In this document: piece by piece, positions 44,587 through 54,173 of the stretch
Layout of the letters: every line of letters begins with the position of its first letter
How positions within the stretch are numbered: the stretch's first letter is position 1
Source: Salinicola avicenniae
GTDB lineage: Bacteria > Pseudomonadota > Gammaproteobacteria > Pseudomonadales > Halomonadaceae
Assembly: GCF_023736115.1 (NCBI RefSeq)
Contig: NZ_JAKQZC010000004.1
Coordinates: 124,001 to 188,000 of the forward strand
Reading direction: 5' to 3'
Length of the DNA stretch: 64,000 nt
The notes under the pieces: generated by a model
Database searches by the model: none
What the model saw: only the letters and a program-made list of their open reading frames with translations
What the model was told of the DNA's origin: nothing
Made by a program: the position numbers and the translations under genes

Positions 44587-45996
44587 ATGAACGATCCGCG
44601 CGCCCTCCGGGCCCCGCGCCGCTGCCATCTGGCGGCGCTCGCGGCCGGGCTGTTCGCCTCGCCCGCCTTCGCCATCACCGCCGTGACCGATATCGATTAT
44701 CAACAGGCCGGCATCGTCACGCCGAGCACGCCGCACGCACTCTATGAAAGCGACGACGGCCACCTGAGACTCAATGGCGGTCTGACGCTCTACGGCTTCG
44801 GCGCCGCGACCGATCACGTCAACTTCGGCTCGGACTCGAGCATCGACGGCGGTGCGCCGACTGGCACCGGACCGGACTGGTGGGAGGCCTCGGCTGTACC
44901 CTCCGCGACCGTGGAGTGGGATGTCGCGGGTGGGGGCACCTGGTTTACCGGTATTCAGGGTATCTACTCGATGACACGGGGCAGCGCTTACGGCGATGCC
45001 TCCGGCGCCACGCCCGGTCATCCCGAAGAGGCCCGCCTGGACCGGGCCTATCTGGGCTGGCGTAGCGGCGGGCTCTGGGCTGACACTCTGGGCGAGGATG
45101 CCTTGACGCTCTCCGCCGGGCGCCAGAAGTTCACCTTCGGCGACGGCTTTCTGATCGGCGACGGCTTTACGGATACCGGCAAGTACGCGGGTTATTACAT
45201 CGGGCCGAGCGAGGGCTTCAAGAACAGTGTTGTCGCGTCACTCGACAGCCATGGCTGGCATGGCGACCTGTTCCATCTCGAGGCTGACCAGTACGTCAGC
45301 GGCGGGCCGGATCAGGAGACCCGCGCCAACGGGGCCAACGTCGACTACACCTGGGGCGAGCGGGCCAAGGTCGGTGGCGCCTACGTGCGCGTCGACGATA
45401 GCGATATCGACGGCCGCGACGGCATGGACGTCTACAACCTCCGCGCCAAGGGCCAGCCGTTCGCCGCGGTGCCGGATCTCTCGCTCGGCGGGCAGCTGGT
45501 TCACGAGAAAAACCGCGATGAAGGCGTCGACGACAACGGCTGGTACGTGCAGGTGACCTACGACTTCTCCGACGTGCCGTGGACACCGCAGGTCGCCTAC
45601 CGGCATGCCGAGTTCGGCGAGGATTACGACACGCTCTTCTACGACTTCGCCGGCGGCTGGGGTAACTGGTTCATGGGCGAGATCGTCGGCGAGTACATGC
45701 TGTTCAACGCCAATCTCGACGTCGACATGCTGCGCGCCTCGGTGGCACCGCGAGATGACCTGGAAACCGGCGTCATCGCCTATCGTTTCCGGTACCACGA
45801 CACCGAGGCGGCCGGTGCCAGCGACAGCGACTTTGCCAACGAGTTGAATGTCTACGCCGACTGGTCGATGACCCAAAGGCTGTCGTTGTCGGCGATCTAC
45901 GCGGTTGCCGATCCGCAGCGTGGCGCCGAGGCGCGCTTCGGCGGCAACGACGATACCGCGCAGCTGTTCGAGCTCTTTGCCACCTACAGCTTCTAG
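44587..45996 (+). CDS. Outer-membrane porin-like beta-barrel protein
   Basis: This 469-residue protein has a signal peptide ending near FASPAFA (about 31). The mature part is aromatic-, Gly- and Asp-rich with alternating strands and ends in TYSF; a C-terminal Phe is the outer-membrane assembly signal. Strands such as WYVQVTYDFSDVPWTPQVAYRHAEF suggest an alginate-export/OprD-like or unassigned porin family. The acidic composition fits a halophile. The ATG at 44587 follows AAGGGACAG. The substrate is unknown. Confidence 0.82.
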   Translation: MNDPRALRAPRRCHLAALAAGLFASPAFAITAVTDIDYQQAGIVTPSTPHALYESDDGHLRLNGGLTLYGFGAATDHVNFGSDSSIDGGAPTGTGPDWWEASAVPSATVEWDVAGGGTWFTGIQGIYSMTRGSAYGDASGATPGHPEEARLDRAYLGWRSGGLWADTLGEDALTLSAGRQKFTFGDGFLIGDGFTDTGKYAGYYIGPSEGFKNSVVASLDSHGWHGDLFHLEADQYVSGGPDQETRANGANVDYTWGERAKVGGAYVRVDDSDIDGRDGMDVYNLRAKGQPFAAVPDLSLGGQLVHEKNRDEGVDDNGWYVQVTYDFSDVPWTPQVAYRHAEFGEDYDTLFYDFAGGWGNWFMGEIVGEYMLFNANLDVDMLRASVAPRDDLETGVIAYRFRYHDTEAAGASDSDFANELNVYADWSMTQRLSLSAIYAVADPQRGAEARFGGNDDTAQLFELFATYSF

Positions 45997-46123
45997 GCAA
46001 GGTTTCTACGTGCCGAGGGCTAGGTATGTAAGGCCCAGGTGCAAGGGCTAGATCTAAGGTCTAGGGGCTGCCGGCAACGCGCCTGGCGGTCGGCCGTCGG
46101 CAGGATTGGCCATCATGACAACG

Positions 46124-46161
46124 CCATCGCCGCCCCGGGCGGGAGATCGGGGCGGCGATGG
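46124..46161. repeat. 13-bp perfect inverted repeat between porin and small membrane protein genes
   Basis: Arms 46124-46136 and 46149-46161 pair perfectly around a 12-base loop in the convergent gap. No T-run adjoins either side. Two direct copies of GTCGATACGRGATGG-like sequence follow immediately. It may act as a bidirectional terminator or 3'-end stabiliser. Confidence 0.6.
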
Positions 46162-46202
46162 AGTCGATACGAGATGGCGTCGATACGGGATGATGTCACG
46201 TA

Positions 46203-46451
46203 CTAGCGGTCGCGCTCGTGCTTGAGGCGCTTGATAAGACGGGCGTTACGCAGCACCTGAACGACCACGAACAGCGCGAGCGCCCCCATGGTGGCCAGTA
46301 GCGCCGCAGGCGGTATCGGCTTGCCCAGCAGCGTGGTGACGATGACGATGAAGCCGACGCTGACCCCCACGATCAGGATCGACCAGGCGTTGAAGCGATA
46401 CCGCTTGAGAAGGCTCGCTTGGTTCGTCGGGGAGCGATCCTTTCCCGGCAT
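46203..46451 (-). CDS. Small membrane protein of unknown function
   Basis: This 82-residue protein has two hydrophobic segments (about residues 25-45 and 50-68) flanked by basic residues. The ATG at 46451 follows GAAGGATGAA; a GTG 18 bases earlier has its GAGGA directly adjacent and is less likely. It may be co-transcribed with the ferredoxin gene upstream (90-base gap). No family was recognised. Confidence 0.68.
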   Translation of the reverse strand: MPGKDRSPTNQASLLKRYRFNAWSILIVGVSVGFIVIVTTLLGKPIPPAALLATMGALALFVVVQVLRNARLIKRLKHERDR

Positions 46452-46541
46452 TTCATCCTTCAAGCTCACTCCTCAATCTCGTCCCTTCCGGTGTCTCGCC
46501 GGCAGCCTGTCGGACGGAACGGCGCCATGGCCGCGACTCGG

Positions 46542-47301
<760 letters not shown>

Positions 47302-47359
47302 TTATCGGGCGCCCGCGTCCGGGCCGCTCCCGAGGATCGGGAAGGGCCCGGCGCTGGCG

Positions 47360-49264
47360 TCACTCCAGTGTACCGAAAGGATTGTCAGCCTTCAGTGACA
47401 CCGGCTTGGCGTAGCCGGGGATGCGGATCTCGTCCGCTCCGACTTCCAGCTCGGGGCCTTCGAGCACCCCTTCGCCGAAACGATAGATCACATCGAACTG
47501 GCCTGCCGTGGCGCGGCTTTCGTAAGCCTCGGCGTTGGCCTGGGTCTGCTCGCGACGATGACGCCAGTCGTCCACCGCACGCTGGCCGTGACGCTGAACC
47601 AGCAGGCGTTCGGTAACGGCGGGCGACAGTACCAGACCGGTGGCGTTGTTGCCGCCGAAGCCCTTGGCGTTGACGAAGGTGCAGTCGGCGTCGAAGGCGA
47701 GCGGCTCGCGGAAGAAGTGCAGCCGTTCGGCGTGGACATCGTCGGCGACCGCATCCAGTGTCGGGATCCCCGGGACCCAGCCGTGGGCAAAGGTCCCCAG
47801 CGCGCTGGTCAGCTGGTCGCCGGCGGCGCTGCCTTGGGAGTGGCCGATAAAGGCCTTGATCGCAGCCACTGGCCAGTTCTCGATGCCGTTGGCGCGAGCC
47901 ACCTGATCGAAGATGTGCGATTCGGTGGTGCGGTTCTTGGGCGTGCTGGTGCCGTGGGCGTGCAGGTAGCTGCGGTGGCGGACGCTCTCTTCGCCAAGGA
48001 TGGCACGGGCCAGCGAGACCGACTTGCCAAGCGTCAGATAGTTGCCGATGCCGGGGGCGGAGATCGAGCGCTTCCAGCCGTCGGCGTTGACGTTCACTTC
48101 CGGCACCGCGCCGAGAATCTGCGCGCCGGTCTCCAGAGCCAGGCTGTCATCCATCAGCATCACGAACTGCGAGGCTTCGGCGATGGTGAAGCCGCAGTTG
48201 CGTGCGAACGGGCGGCAGGCGCGCTGATAGTCTTCGTCCGTCAGGCGCTCGAGCGCGTCCAGGGCCATCAGGCTGTGGTCGTCCGCGAGGGCGCTCATGG
48301 CCCGGAAGCCTTCGATGATCTCCGGCGTGACCGGGGCATCGCTGGTGCCGACCATGACGACCCGGCGACGGCCCTGGCGGATGTCCTCGATACCCAGCCG
48401 CAGGTTGTAGAGGAAGGTGGCACAGGCGCCCTGGATCGCGCCGGTGGCGCCGACGCTGCCGAGCACGTAGGCATTGAGGAAGTCCGCGGGCATCTGGCCG
48501 TAGCCCAGCGGCATCTGTTTGGAGGTGGTGCGGCTGCCCGTGACGTAGCTTCGCAGCATGCCGCCCCAGCCGGCATCGTCGAGCTGACCGATGGAATTGC
48601 CGGCGTAGACCGCGATCGCATCCGGATCGAGGTGGTCGCGCAGGGCGGCCCAGTCCAGGCCGCTCTGGCCGAGACAGTCGCTGACGCCGAAGATCGCCAT
48701 CGACAGCCCGCGCGGATGATGCACGCTGCGGTAGAACGTATCCGGGGCAAAGCCATTCGGCAGCTGGCCGGCAGCGCGGACCTGCGCCTGGCGACGCTCC
48801 GGTATCAGCGCATCCAGCTCCCCCGCCGGGACATCGACCTCGACGGTGTGGCGGTCGATATCGCGCACTTGCCAGCCCGCCGGCAGCGGCTGCGGCAGCT
48901 GGCGACGCGAGGTGGTGAAGCGCAGCGGCTCGCCGAGCGTCAGGCTCATGGGGCGGTTGCCCGGGATGCCGTCCGCCTGGAAATCTCCGTTTTCGATCCG
49001 CCGTACCAGCGTATGGCGCAGGATCTGCGTGCGGTAGCGCGAGACGATTTCGGCCTCGCTCAGCGCTTCGCCGTCGGCATCGCGCCAGGCACCGCTTTCA
49101 TCCCGGGTCGCCAGCTGCATCAGGCTGGCCAGGGCGAGCAGGGTCTGTGTCTGCGCCGGCTGCGACAGCACATCGAGAATCGTACGGCGGTAGGCATGAT
49201 GGCCGGAGGTTCTTCCCGCGGCGTTGACACCGCCCATGCCGACGATCACCGGTAAATGTGACAA
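47360..49264 (-). CDS. fabY: Beta-ketoacyl-ACP synthase FabY
   Basis: This 634-residue ketoacyl synthase is of the FabY type, which in Pseudomonas starts fatty-acid synthesis by condensing acetyl-CoA with malonyl-ACP, replacing FabH. The active-site Cys lies in QGACATF (Cys281), with the two catalytic histidines in HAHGTST (His437) and GHSQG (His475). A TTG at 49264, with GAGGGACG upstream, begins exactly at the conserved SHLPVIVGMGG and gives the family's usual length. Upstream ATG codons lack ribosome sites and add unconserved residues. No other fab genes are nearby. Confidence 0.9.
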   Translation of the reverse strand: MSHLPVIVGMGGVNAAGRTSGHHAYRRTILDVLSQPAQTQTLLALASLMQLATRDESGAWRDADGEALSEAEIVSRYRTQILRHTLVRRIENGDFQADGIPGNRPMSLTLGEPLRFTTSRRQLPQPLPAGWQVRDIDRHTVEVDVPAGELDALIPERRQAQVRAAGQLPNGFAPDTFYRSVHHPRGLSMAIFGVSDCLGQSGLDWAALRDHLDPDAIAVYAGNSIGQLDDAGWGGMLRSYVTGSRTTSKQMPLGYGQMPADFLNAYVLGSVGATGAIQGACATFLYNLRLGIEDIRQGRRRVVMVGTSDAPVTPEIIEGFRAMSALADDHSLMALDALERLTDEDYQRACRPFARNCGFTIAEASQFVMLMDDSLALETGAQILGAVPEVNVNADGWKRSISAPGIGNYLTLGKSVSLARAILGEESVRHRSYLHAHGTSTPKNRTTESHIFDQVARANGIENWPVAAIKAFIGHSQGSAAGDQLTSALGTFAHGWVPGIPTLDAVADDVHAERLHFFREPLAFDADCTFVNAKGFGGNNATGLVLSPAVTERLLVQRHGQRAVDDWRHRREQTQANAEAYESRATAGQFDVIYRFGEGVLEGPELEVGADEIRIPGYAKPVSLKADNPFGTLE

Positions 49265-49594
49265 GCCACGTCCCTCGTGAATATGGAGGCAATGGGAGCT
49301 GGATGACATGGGGATGACGCGACTGCGATGAAAGGGCATCTCCCACCGATGGCGCATCGCCGCCGGCGCTGGTTCGGCGGACGACGTAGACTGCGCATGC
49401 CATCGAAGGCCGCATTGCCAGGATTGGCTGAATGTGGGCAGGGATGATACACCTGCGCGCGCGTGCCGTCATGCCAAGCGGCGTTGACCTGGCGGCTGGT
49501 CGACGCCGTAGCGTTGGCGGGAATCCTGAAGTGTCCGCTGCTAGAATGCGCTTTTCATTTTACCACCTTCCCTTACTTCTGCCTCGTGACTGCC
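49265..49594. other. Divergent intergenic region between fabY and the TrmB-like gene
   Basis: This stretch of 330 bases holds no supported gene. It must carry the fabY promoter (minus) and a promoter for the methyltransferase-SMR genes. A TAGAAT hexamer at 49542-49547 could be a -10 box for the plus direction, but no well-spaced -35 was seen. Confidence 0.4.
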
Positions 49595-50278
49595 ATGCAC
49601 TCAGTTTCCCGCGCCATCACTACGACCCAGGAGGGACCGCACGACGATCTCGCCCGCCGCGTGCAGCGCGCGCGCGATAGTGCCTGGCAGCGTCCGCCGG
49701 CGGCGCATACCCAGGCCGCCTTCGCCGAGGCCGACACCTGGCTTGCCCAACGACAACAACCGCTGGTACTGGACGCGGGCTGCGGCGTCGGCCTCTCGAC
49801 CCGGCAGCTGGCCGAGCGCTTCCCGACGCACGCGGTGATCGGGGTCGATCGCAGTGAGGACCGGCTGTCGCGAGATCATGGCGAGCTGCCGGATAACGCC
49901 CTGCTGGTACGCGCGGACCTGGTCGACTTCTGGCGTCTCGCGGGAGCCGCCGGCTGGCAACCCGCCCGACATTTCCTGCTCTATCCCAACCCCTATCCGA
50001 AGAAGACGCAATTGAAGAAGCGCTGGCATGGCCATCCGGTTTTCCCCGCTCTGGTGGGGCTCGGCGGTACGCTGGAGTTGCGCACCAACTGGGCGATCTA
50101 CGCGCAGGAGTTCGCACAGGGAGTGCGGTTGCTGACCGGTCTCGACGGGACGCTCTCGCGGCATGACCCGGACGGGGCGTTTCTGACGCCGTTCGAGCGC
50201 AAGTATCACCTGAGCGGTCAGGCGCTGTGGCGCTATCGGGTTGAATTGCCGTCTCCACAACCGGGGGGAACGGCATGA
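49595..50278 (+). CDS. TrmB-like SAM-dependent tRNA methyltransferase
   Basis: This 227-residue Rossmann methyltransferase related to TrmB (tRNA guanine-46 N7) has motif I VLDAGCGVGLSTRQLAERFP (about residues 57-76) and LLYPNPYPKKTQLKKRW (about 128-144), which parallels the TrmB FPDPWPKK motif. DAGCG instead of TrmB's usual EIGFG makes it a divergent member, probably not the housekeeping TrmB. The start is uncertain: ATG 49595 was chosen, and a GTG at 49586 is also possible. Its stop overlaps the SMR gene by ATGA. Confidence 0.75.
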   Translation: MHSVSRAITTTQEGPHDDLARRVQRARDSAWQRPPAAHTQAAFAEADTWLAQRQQPLVLDAGCGVGLSTRQLAERFPTHAVIGVDRSEDRLSRDHGELPDNALLVRADLVDFWRLAGAAGWQPARHFLLYPNPYPKKTQLKKRWHGHPVFPALVGLGGTLELRTNWAIYAQEFAQGVRLLTGLDGTLSRHDPDGAFLTPFERKYHLSGQALWRYRVELPSPQPGGTA

Positions 50279-50604
50279 GTTATCTGCTGCTGGCCATGGC
50301 AATTGCCGCCGAAGTCCTGGCGACTAGCTCGCTCAAGGCGTCTGCCGGTTTCTCGCGGCTGTGGCCGAGTGTCATCGTGGTGCTCGGTTATGGTTTCTCG
50401 TTCTACGCGCTGGCGGTGGTGCTCAAGACGTTGCCGGTCGGCATTACCTACGCGATCTGGGCCGGGGCCGGCATCTTGCTGGTGACGCTGATCGGGATTC
50501 TGTTCTATGGCGAGAAGCCCGATCTGCCGGCGCTCCTCGGTATGGGGTTGATCGTGGTTGGCGTTATGACCATTCAGCTTTTTTCCCGAATTTCCTCGCA
50601 CTAG
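50275..50604 (+). CDS. Small multidrug resistance (SMR) transporter
   Basis: This 109-residue four-helix SMR protein exchanges protons for cationic drugs or quaternary ammonium compounds as a dimer. The essential Glu is Glu13 in helix 1 (AAEVLATSSLK). Helix 3 carries YAIWAGAGIL, as in the EmrE/Qac branch. It overlaps the methyltransferase gene by 4 bases. In halophiles, EmrE relatives may also export osmoprotectants; the substrate here is unknown. Confidence 0.92.
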   Translation: MSYLLLAMAIAAEVLATSSLKASAGFSRLWPSVIVVLGYGFSFYALAVVLKTLPVGITYAIWAGAGILLVTLIGILFYGEKPDLPALLGMGLIVVGVMTIQLFSRISSH

Positions 50605-50679
50605 GCATCGCAACGCACGGGATTTCATTGGTACGCTCGATACTTTCGTGTCTCACTCCACTTAGCGAGAGCGTTCCCC

Positions 50680-52143
50680 ATGCGGCGAAGGGTGTCCCGG
50701 CGGTTCCCGATTTCCTGTTTCCTTCTACCTCTCTCGTTGGCGCTGTCGCTGACCGGCTCGCTTGCCCAGGCTGCCGGCTTCGATCACGTGGCGCGACTGG
50801 CTGACAAAGGCTTTGTGATCGGCGCGCAGGCGCGCATGCTCGACAGCGGTGAGGTCGTCGGCGCGCTCAATCCCGTCCAGCCGTTGTCGCCAGCCTCGGT
50901 AACCAAGCTCTATACCGCGGCAGCGGCGCTGGATCGCTGGGGTCCGCAGCATCGGTTTACCACGCGGTTCGTCTCGACCGGCGAGGTGGACGGTGACGGC
51001 GTTCTGCACGGGGATCTGGTACTCGAGGGAGGCGGCGATCCGGCCCTGACGTCCGAAGAGCTCTGGCGGCTGATCCAGAAACTGCGCGAGCGCGGCGTCT
51101 CTCGCGTCGACGGCCAACTGGTGATCAGCCAGTGGCGCTTCGGGCCGGTCGACTGCGTGACCACCGACCGCTGCCATACGCGTAGCGAAGGCACCAACGC
51201 TTACGGCGCGCTACTCTCTTCGGCGGCGGTCAATTACGGCAGCTGGTGTGCCACGGTGACGCCCGGGATCGTCGGTCAGCCGGCGCGAATCACCAGTTGC
51301 GATACCGTGGCGCCAACCATTCGAATCGAAAACGATGTGACCACCGTCGCCGCGGGTGGCGCCGTCCAGCTCTCCGCCCGACGCATCACCGATGCCCATG
51401 GCGATACGCTGCGTGTCAGCGGACAGATTCCCGATGAGGCGCTTCCGCGGGCGGTTTACAAGTCGAGTTCCGACCCCGCCGATCAGACTGGCCAGACGCT
51501 GCTGTCGCTGCTGCGTCAGTCCGGCATCGCACTCGAGAACGGGTACGCGGTAAGCCAGCAGCCACCGCCGGTGAGTGCCACGCCGCTGGCCGCGGTCGAG
51601 GGCAAGCCGCTGCAGGAGTTGCTGCTGCGCACCCTCAACTACTCCAACAACTTCATGGCGGATACGCTGGCGCTGGATCTGACCACCGGGTCACAGCAGG
51701 GGCTGCCGGCGGCCGGTCAGATGCTCGAGCAGTTCGCCAACCAGTTGCCCGGCAGCGATCCGGTCACGCTGCGTAGCGGCAGCGGCCTGACGCCGGAAAA
51801 CCGCACTTCGGCGCAGAGCGTCAACGCGTTGCTGGGGGCGATGTATGATCGCGCCTCGCTGTTTCCGACCTTCGTGGCGGGCATGCAGGTGCCGACCAAC
51901 GGGCCGATGCGCTTCATTCGTCGCGGTAGCCAGACCTTTCAGGACCACGTGATGCTCAAGACCGGCACGCTCAATGAGCCGGTCACGGTGCGGGCGGTAG
52001 CGGGCTATTTCCGCACCGAGAGCGGGCGCTGGGGCAGTTTCGCGGTGCTCGTCAACGGCACCGGGGCGACGCCGTATCTGTCGTGGCGCGAAACGTTGCC
52101 GATGGTGGCCGACGATCTCACCGCGATGATCGAAAATCACTGA
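50680..52143 (+). CDS. dacB: D-alanyl-D-alanine carboxypeptidase/endopeptidase PBP4 (DacB)
   Basis: This 487-residue periplasmic class-C penicillin-binding protein cuts peptidoglycan cross-bridges and terminal D-Ala. A signal peptide (about residues 1-31) precedes the catalytic motifs: SVTK (Ser73-Lys76), SNN (Ser322) and KTG (Lys427). The wide SxxK-to-SxN spacing reflects the extra domains of PBP4. It is monocistronic with a weak ribosome site. Confidence 0.95.
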   Translation: MRRRVSRRFPISCFLLPLSLALSLTGSLAQAAGFDHVARLADKGFVIGAQARMLDSGEVVGALNPVQPLSPASVTKLYTAAAALDRWGPQHRFTTRFVSTGEVDGDGVLHGDLVLEGGGDPALTSEELWRLIQKLRERGVSRVDGQLVISQWRFGPVDCVTTDRCHTRSEGTNAYGALLSSAAVNYGSWCATVTPGIVGQPARITSCDTVAPTIRIENDVTTVAAGGAVQLSARRITDAHGDTLRVSGQIPDEALPRAVYKSSSDPADQTGQTLLSLLRQSGIALENGYAVSQQPPPVSATPLAAVEGKPLQELLLRTLNYSNNFMADTLALDLTTGSQQGLPAAGQMLEQFANQLPGSDPVTLRSGSGLTPENRTSAQSVNALLGAMYDRASLFPTFVAGMQVPTNGPMRFIRRGSQTFQDHVMLKTGTLNEPVTVRAVAGYFRTESGRWGSFAVLVNGTGATPYLSWRETLPMVADDLTAMIENH

Positions 52144-52254
52144 TCCGATATCCCGAGTCTAGGCTGCCGGCCGATCGCCACGGGTGGCCAGTCGGCGGTG
52201 ACGGGTGCTGGCCCGTCCGGTCTCAAGTCTTCGTTGGCCAACCAGGAGTCCGTC

Positions 52255-52701
52255 ATGTCGCTGTATCGCTGGGGATTGTCTGTCGTGTTGATGTCGCTGC
52301 TGGCGGGATGTGCCGGGATGGCCGCCGAGGTCCCGGCGCCCGCACCGAGCGAACCGCTGGTCGGCACCTACTGGAAGCTGACGTCGCTCGACGGCGAGCC
52401 GGTGACGGTCCTGGATCAGCGCCGGGAGGCGCATCTGGTACTGGCGGCGGATGGCCGGGTGCACGGTTCGACCGGCTGCAACCGGTTTGCCGGTCGCTAC
52501 CGCCGCGAGGGGGCGCGTGTGAGCTTTTCGTCCCTCGCCGCGACGCGTATGGCTTGCCCCGATGACGCGATGCGCCAGGAGCGCGCCTGGCTCGAGGCGC
52601 TCGAACAGACGCAAAGCGTCTCGCAGCAAGGGCAGCGGCTGCGGCTCGAGGATGCCAACCGCCAGCCGCTGGCCGAACTGGTGGCCAATGCGCTCTACTA
52701 G
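52255..52701 (+). CDS. META-domain (HslJ-like) lipoprotein
   Basis: This 148-residue protein has lipobox LLAGC (Cys18) followed by one META domain (about residues 35-135): GTYWKLTSLDGEPV, STGCNRFAG and the MACPDDAMRQER motif. META proteins such as HslJ are outer-membrane-associated stress or novobiocin-resistance factors of unknown mechanism. The ATG at 52255 follows CAGGAG; an earlier in-frame start would mask the lipoprotein signal. Confidence 0.9.
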   Translation: MSLYRWGLSVVLMSLLAGCAGMAAEVPAPAPSEPLVGTYWKLTSLDGEPVTVLDQRREAHLVLAADGRVHGSTGCNRFAGRYRREGARVSFSSLAATRMACPDDAMRQERAWLEALEQTQSVSQQGQRLRLEDANRQPLAELVANALY

Positions 52702-52790
52702 TGTCGCGTCCGCCGTCGACGGCGGGCGATCTGTCAGGCCGATCGCACCCTCGGGATCTGGCACCACCCCCTTTTTTCAGGAGCGTTCTC

Positions 52791-53315
52791 GTGACTCCCA
52801 TCGAATGCCGATTCGATGCGCACGGCGATGCCGTGCTGGCGATCTTCAACGACGCCATTCTTCATACCACCGCACTCTACGAGTATCAGCCGCGCACGCT
52901 GGCATTCGTGGAGGGCTGGTTCGACGCCAAGCGTGCCGGTGGCTATCCGGTCCTGGGGCTGTGCGACGACGCCACCGGCCGGCTGATGGGGTTTGCCAGC
53001 TATGGGCCTTTCCGCCCTCATGCGGCCTTCCGTTATAGCGTCGAACACTCGGTCTACGTCGACGGCGATTTCCGCCAGCGCGGGGTTGCACGCGCGCTGA
53101 TGCAGGGACTGATCGAACGCGCCGAGCAGCAGCACTACCACACCCTGGTTGGCGGCATCGATGCCGATAATGCCGCCAGCATTGCGCTGCATGAGAAGCT
53201 GGGGTTTACCCATGCCGGTACGGTGCGCGAAGCCGGGTTCAAGTTCGGCCGCTGGCTCGATCTGGCGTTCTACCAGCGCGTGCTGGCCACGCCGAATCAC
53301 CCGGTCGAGACGTGA
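52791..53315 (+). CDS. GNAT N-acetyltransferase (MnaT/phosphinothricin acetyltransferase-like)
   Basis: This 174-residue GNAT enzyme of the Pat/MnaT (YncA) group acetylates methionine sulfone, methionine sulfoximine or phosphinothricin-type amino acids. IFNDAILHTTALYEYQPRTL (about 17-36) and the acetyl-CoA loop RQRGVARALMQ (about 97-107) are family features. The GTG at 52791 has CAGGAG 7 bases upstream; an in-frame ATG overlapping the META gene gives an unconserved extension. Confidence 0.9.
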   Translation: MTPIECRFDAHGDAVLAIFNDAILHTTALYEYQPRTLAFVEGWFDAKRAGGYPVLGLCDDATGRLMGFASYGPFRPHAAFRYSVEHSVYVDGDFRQRGVARALMQGLIERAEQQHYHTLVGGIDADNAASIALHEKLGFTHAGTVREAGFKFGRWLDLAFYQRVLATPNHPVET

Positions 53316-53430
53316 ATCGCGCCGGCCGAAACGTGAATCGGACCGGTCGAGCCGCGTAGTCTGCCGCGCGTTGCCGATTCGACCGCCTCCAATATGAACG
53401 TCAACGTCTGAACGCTGGAGCCTGGCGCCC

Positions 53431-54168
53431 ATGGTCCTGCCCGTGTCGCTGCTGTTTCTCGCCGTTGTCTTCGTGACGTCGCTGCTGTCAGGTATCTTCG
53501 GCATGGCGGGCGGGCTGATTCTGCTGGGTTTCCTGCTGGCCTGGCTGCCGGCCGCCGCCGCTATCGCCGTGCACGGCGTCATCCAGCTCTCCGCCAACGC
53601 GTCCCGCGCCTGGCTGTCGCGCGACTACATCGACTGGCGCATCGTCGGCGGTATTGCCGTCGGCGTCGGGTTGGCGGCATTGGCGCTGGCGATGGTGCGC
53701 TACCATCCCAGCGAGACCGTCGTATTGATCGTGCTCGGCCTGATGCCGATTCTGGTCTGGATTCCCCAGCGCTGGTTTCACTTCAACGTCGCCCGGCCGG
53801 CCCACGCGGTCGTCTGCGGCATCGTCTCCGGCGGGCTAACCATCGCCGTTGGCGTCTCCGGCCCGACCATCGACATCGGTTTCCTCCGCAGCGGCCTCGA
53901 CCGTCGCACCGTGGTGGCGTCCAAGGCGATCATCCAGGTCGTCTCGCATGCGCTGAAGATCGTTTTCTACTGGCGGGCGGCACTGGCGCTGGGGTCCGCC
54001 GAATGGGGCTGGGTGCTGCTCGGCATCCCGCTGGCGTTTCTCGGCACGCGCAGCGGCAATCGCATTCTGGCCCGGTTGAGCGACGGAGGTTTCCGCACCT
54101 GGACGCGCTGGATCGTCACGGTGGTGGGCGTCTACTACCTGGTCCGGGGTCTTGGCGGGCTCGTCTGA
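53431..54168 (+). CDS. TSUP (TauE/SafE) family permease
   Basis: This 245-residue membrane protein has about eight hydrophobic segments. The N-terminal FVTSLLSGIFGMAGGLILLG (about 12-31) is the TSUP motif, repeated in weaker form in the second half (VCGIVSGGLTIAVGVSGPTI). TSUP proteins export or import sulfonates, sulfite or other organic anions. The ATG at 53431 follows GGAGCC. No sulfur genes adjoin, so the substrate is unknown. Confidence 0.85.
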   Translation: MVLPVSLLFLAVVFVTSLLSGIFGMAGGLILLGFLLAWLPAAAAIAVHGVIQLSANASRAWLSRDYIDWRIVGGIAVGVGLAALALAMVRYHPSETVVLIVLGLMPILVWIPQRWFHFNVARPAHAVVCGIVSGGLTIAVGVSGPTIDIGFLRSGLDRRTVVASKAIIQVVSHALKIVFYWRAALALGSAEWGWVLLGIPLAFLGTRSGNRILARLSDGGFRTWTRWIVTVVGVYYLVRGLGGLV

Positions 54169-54173
54169 CAGCG

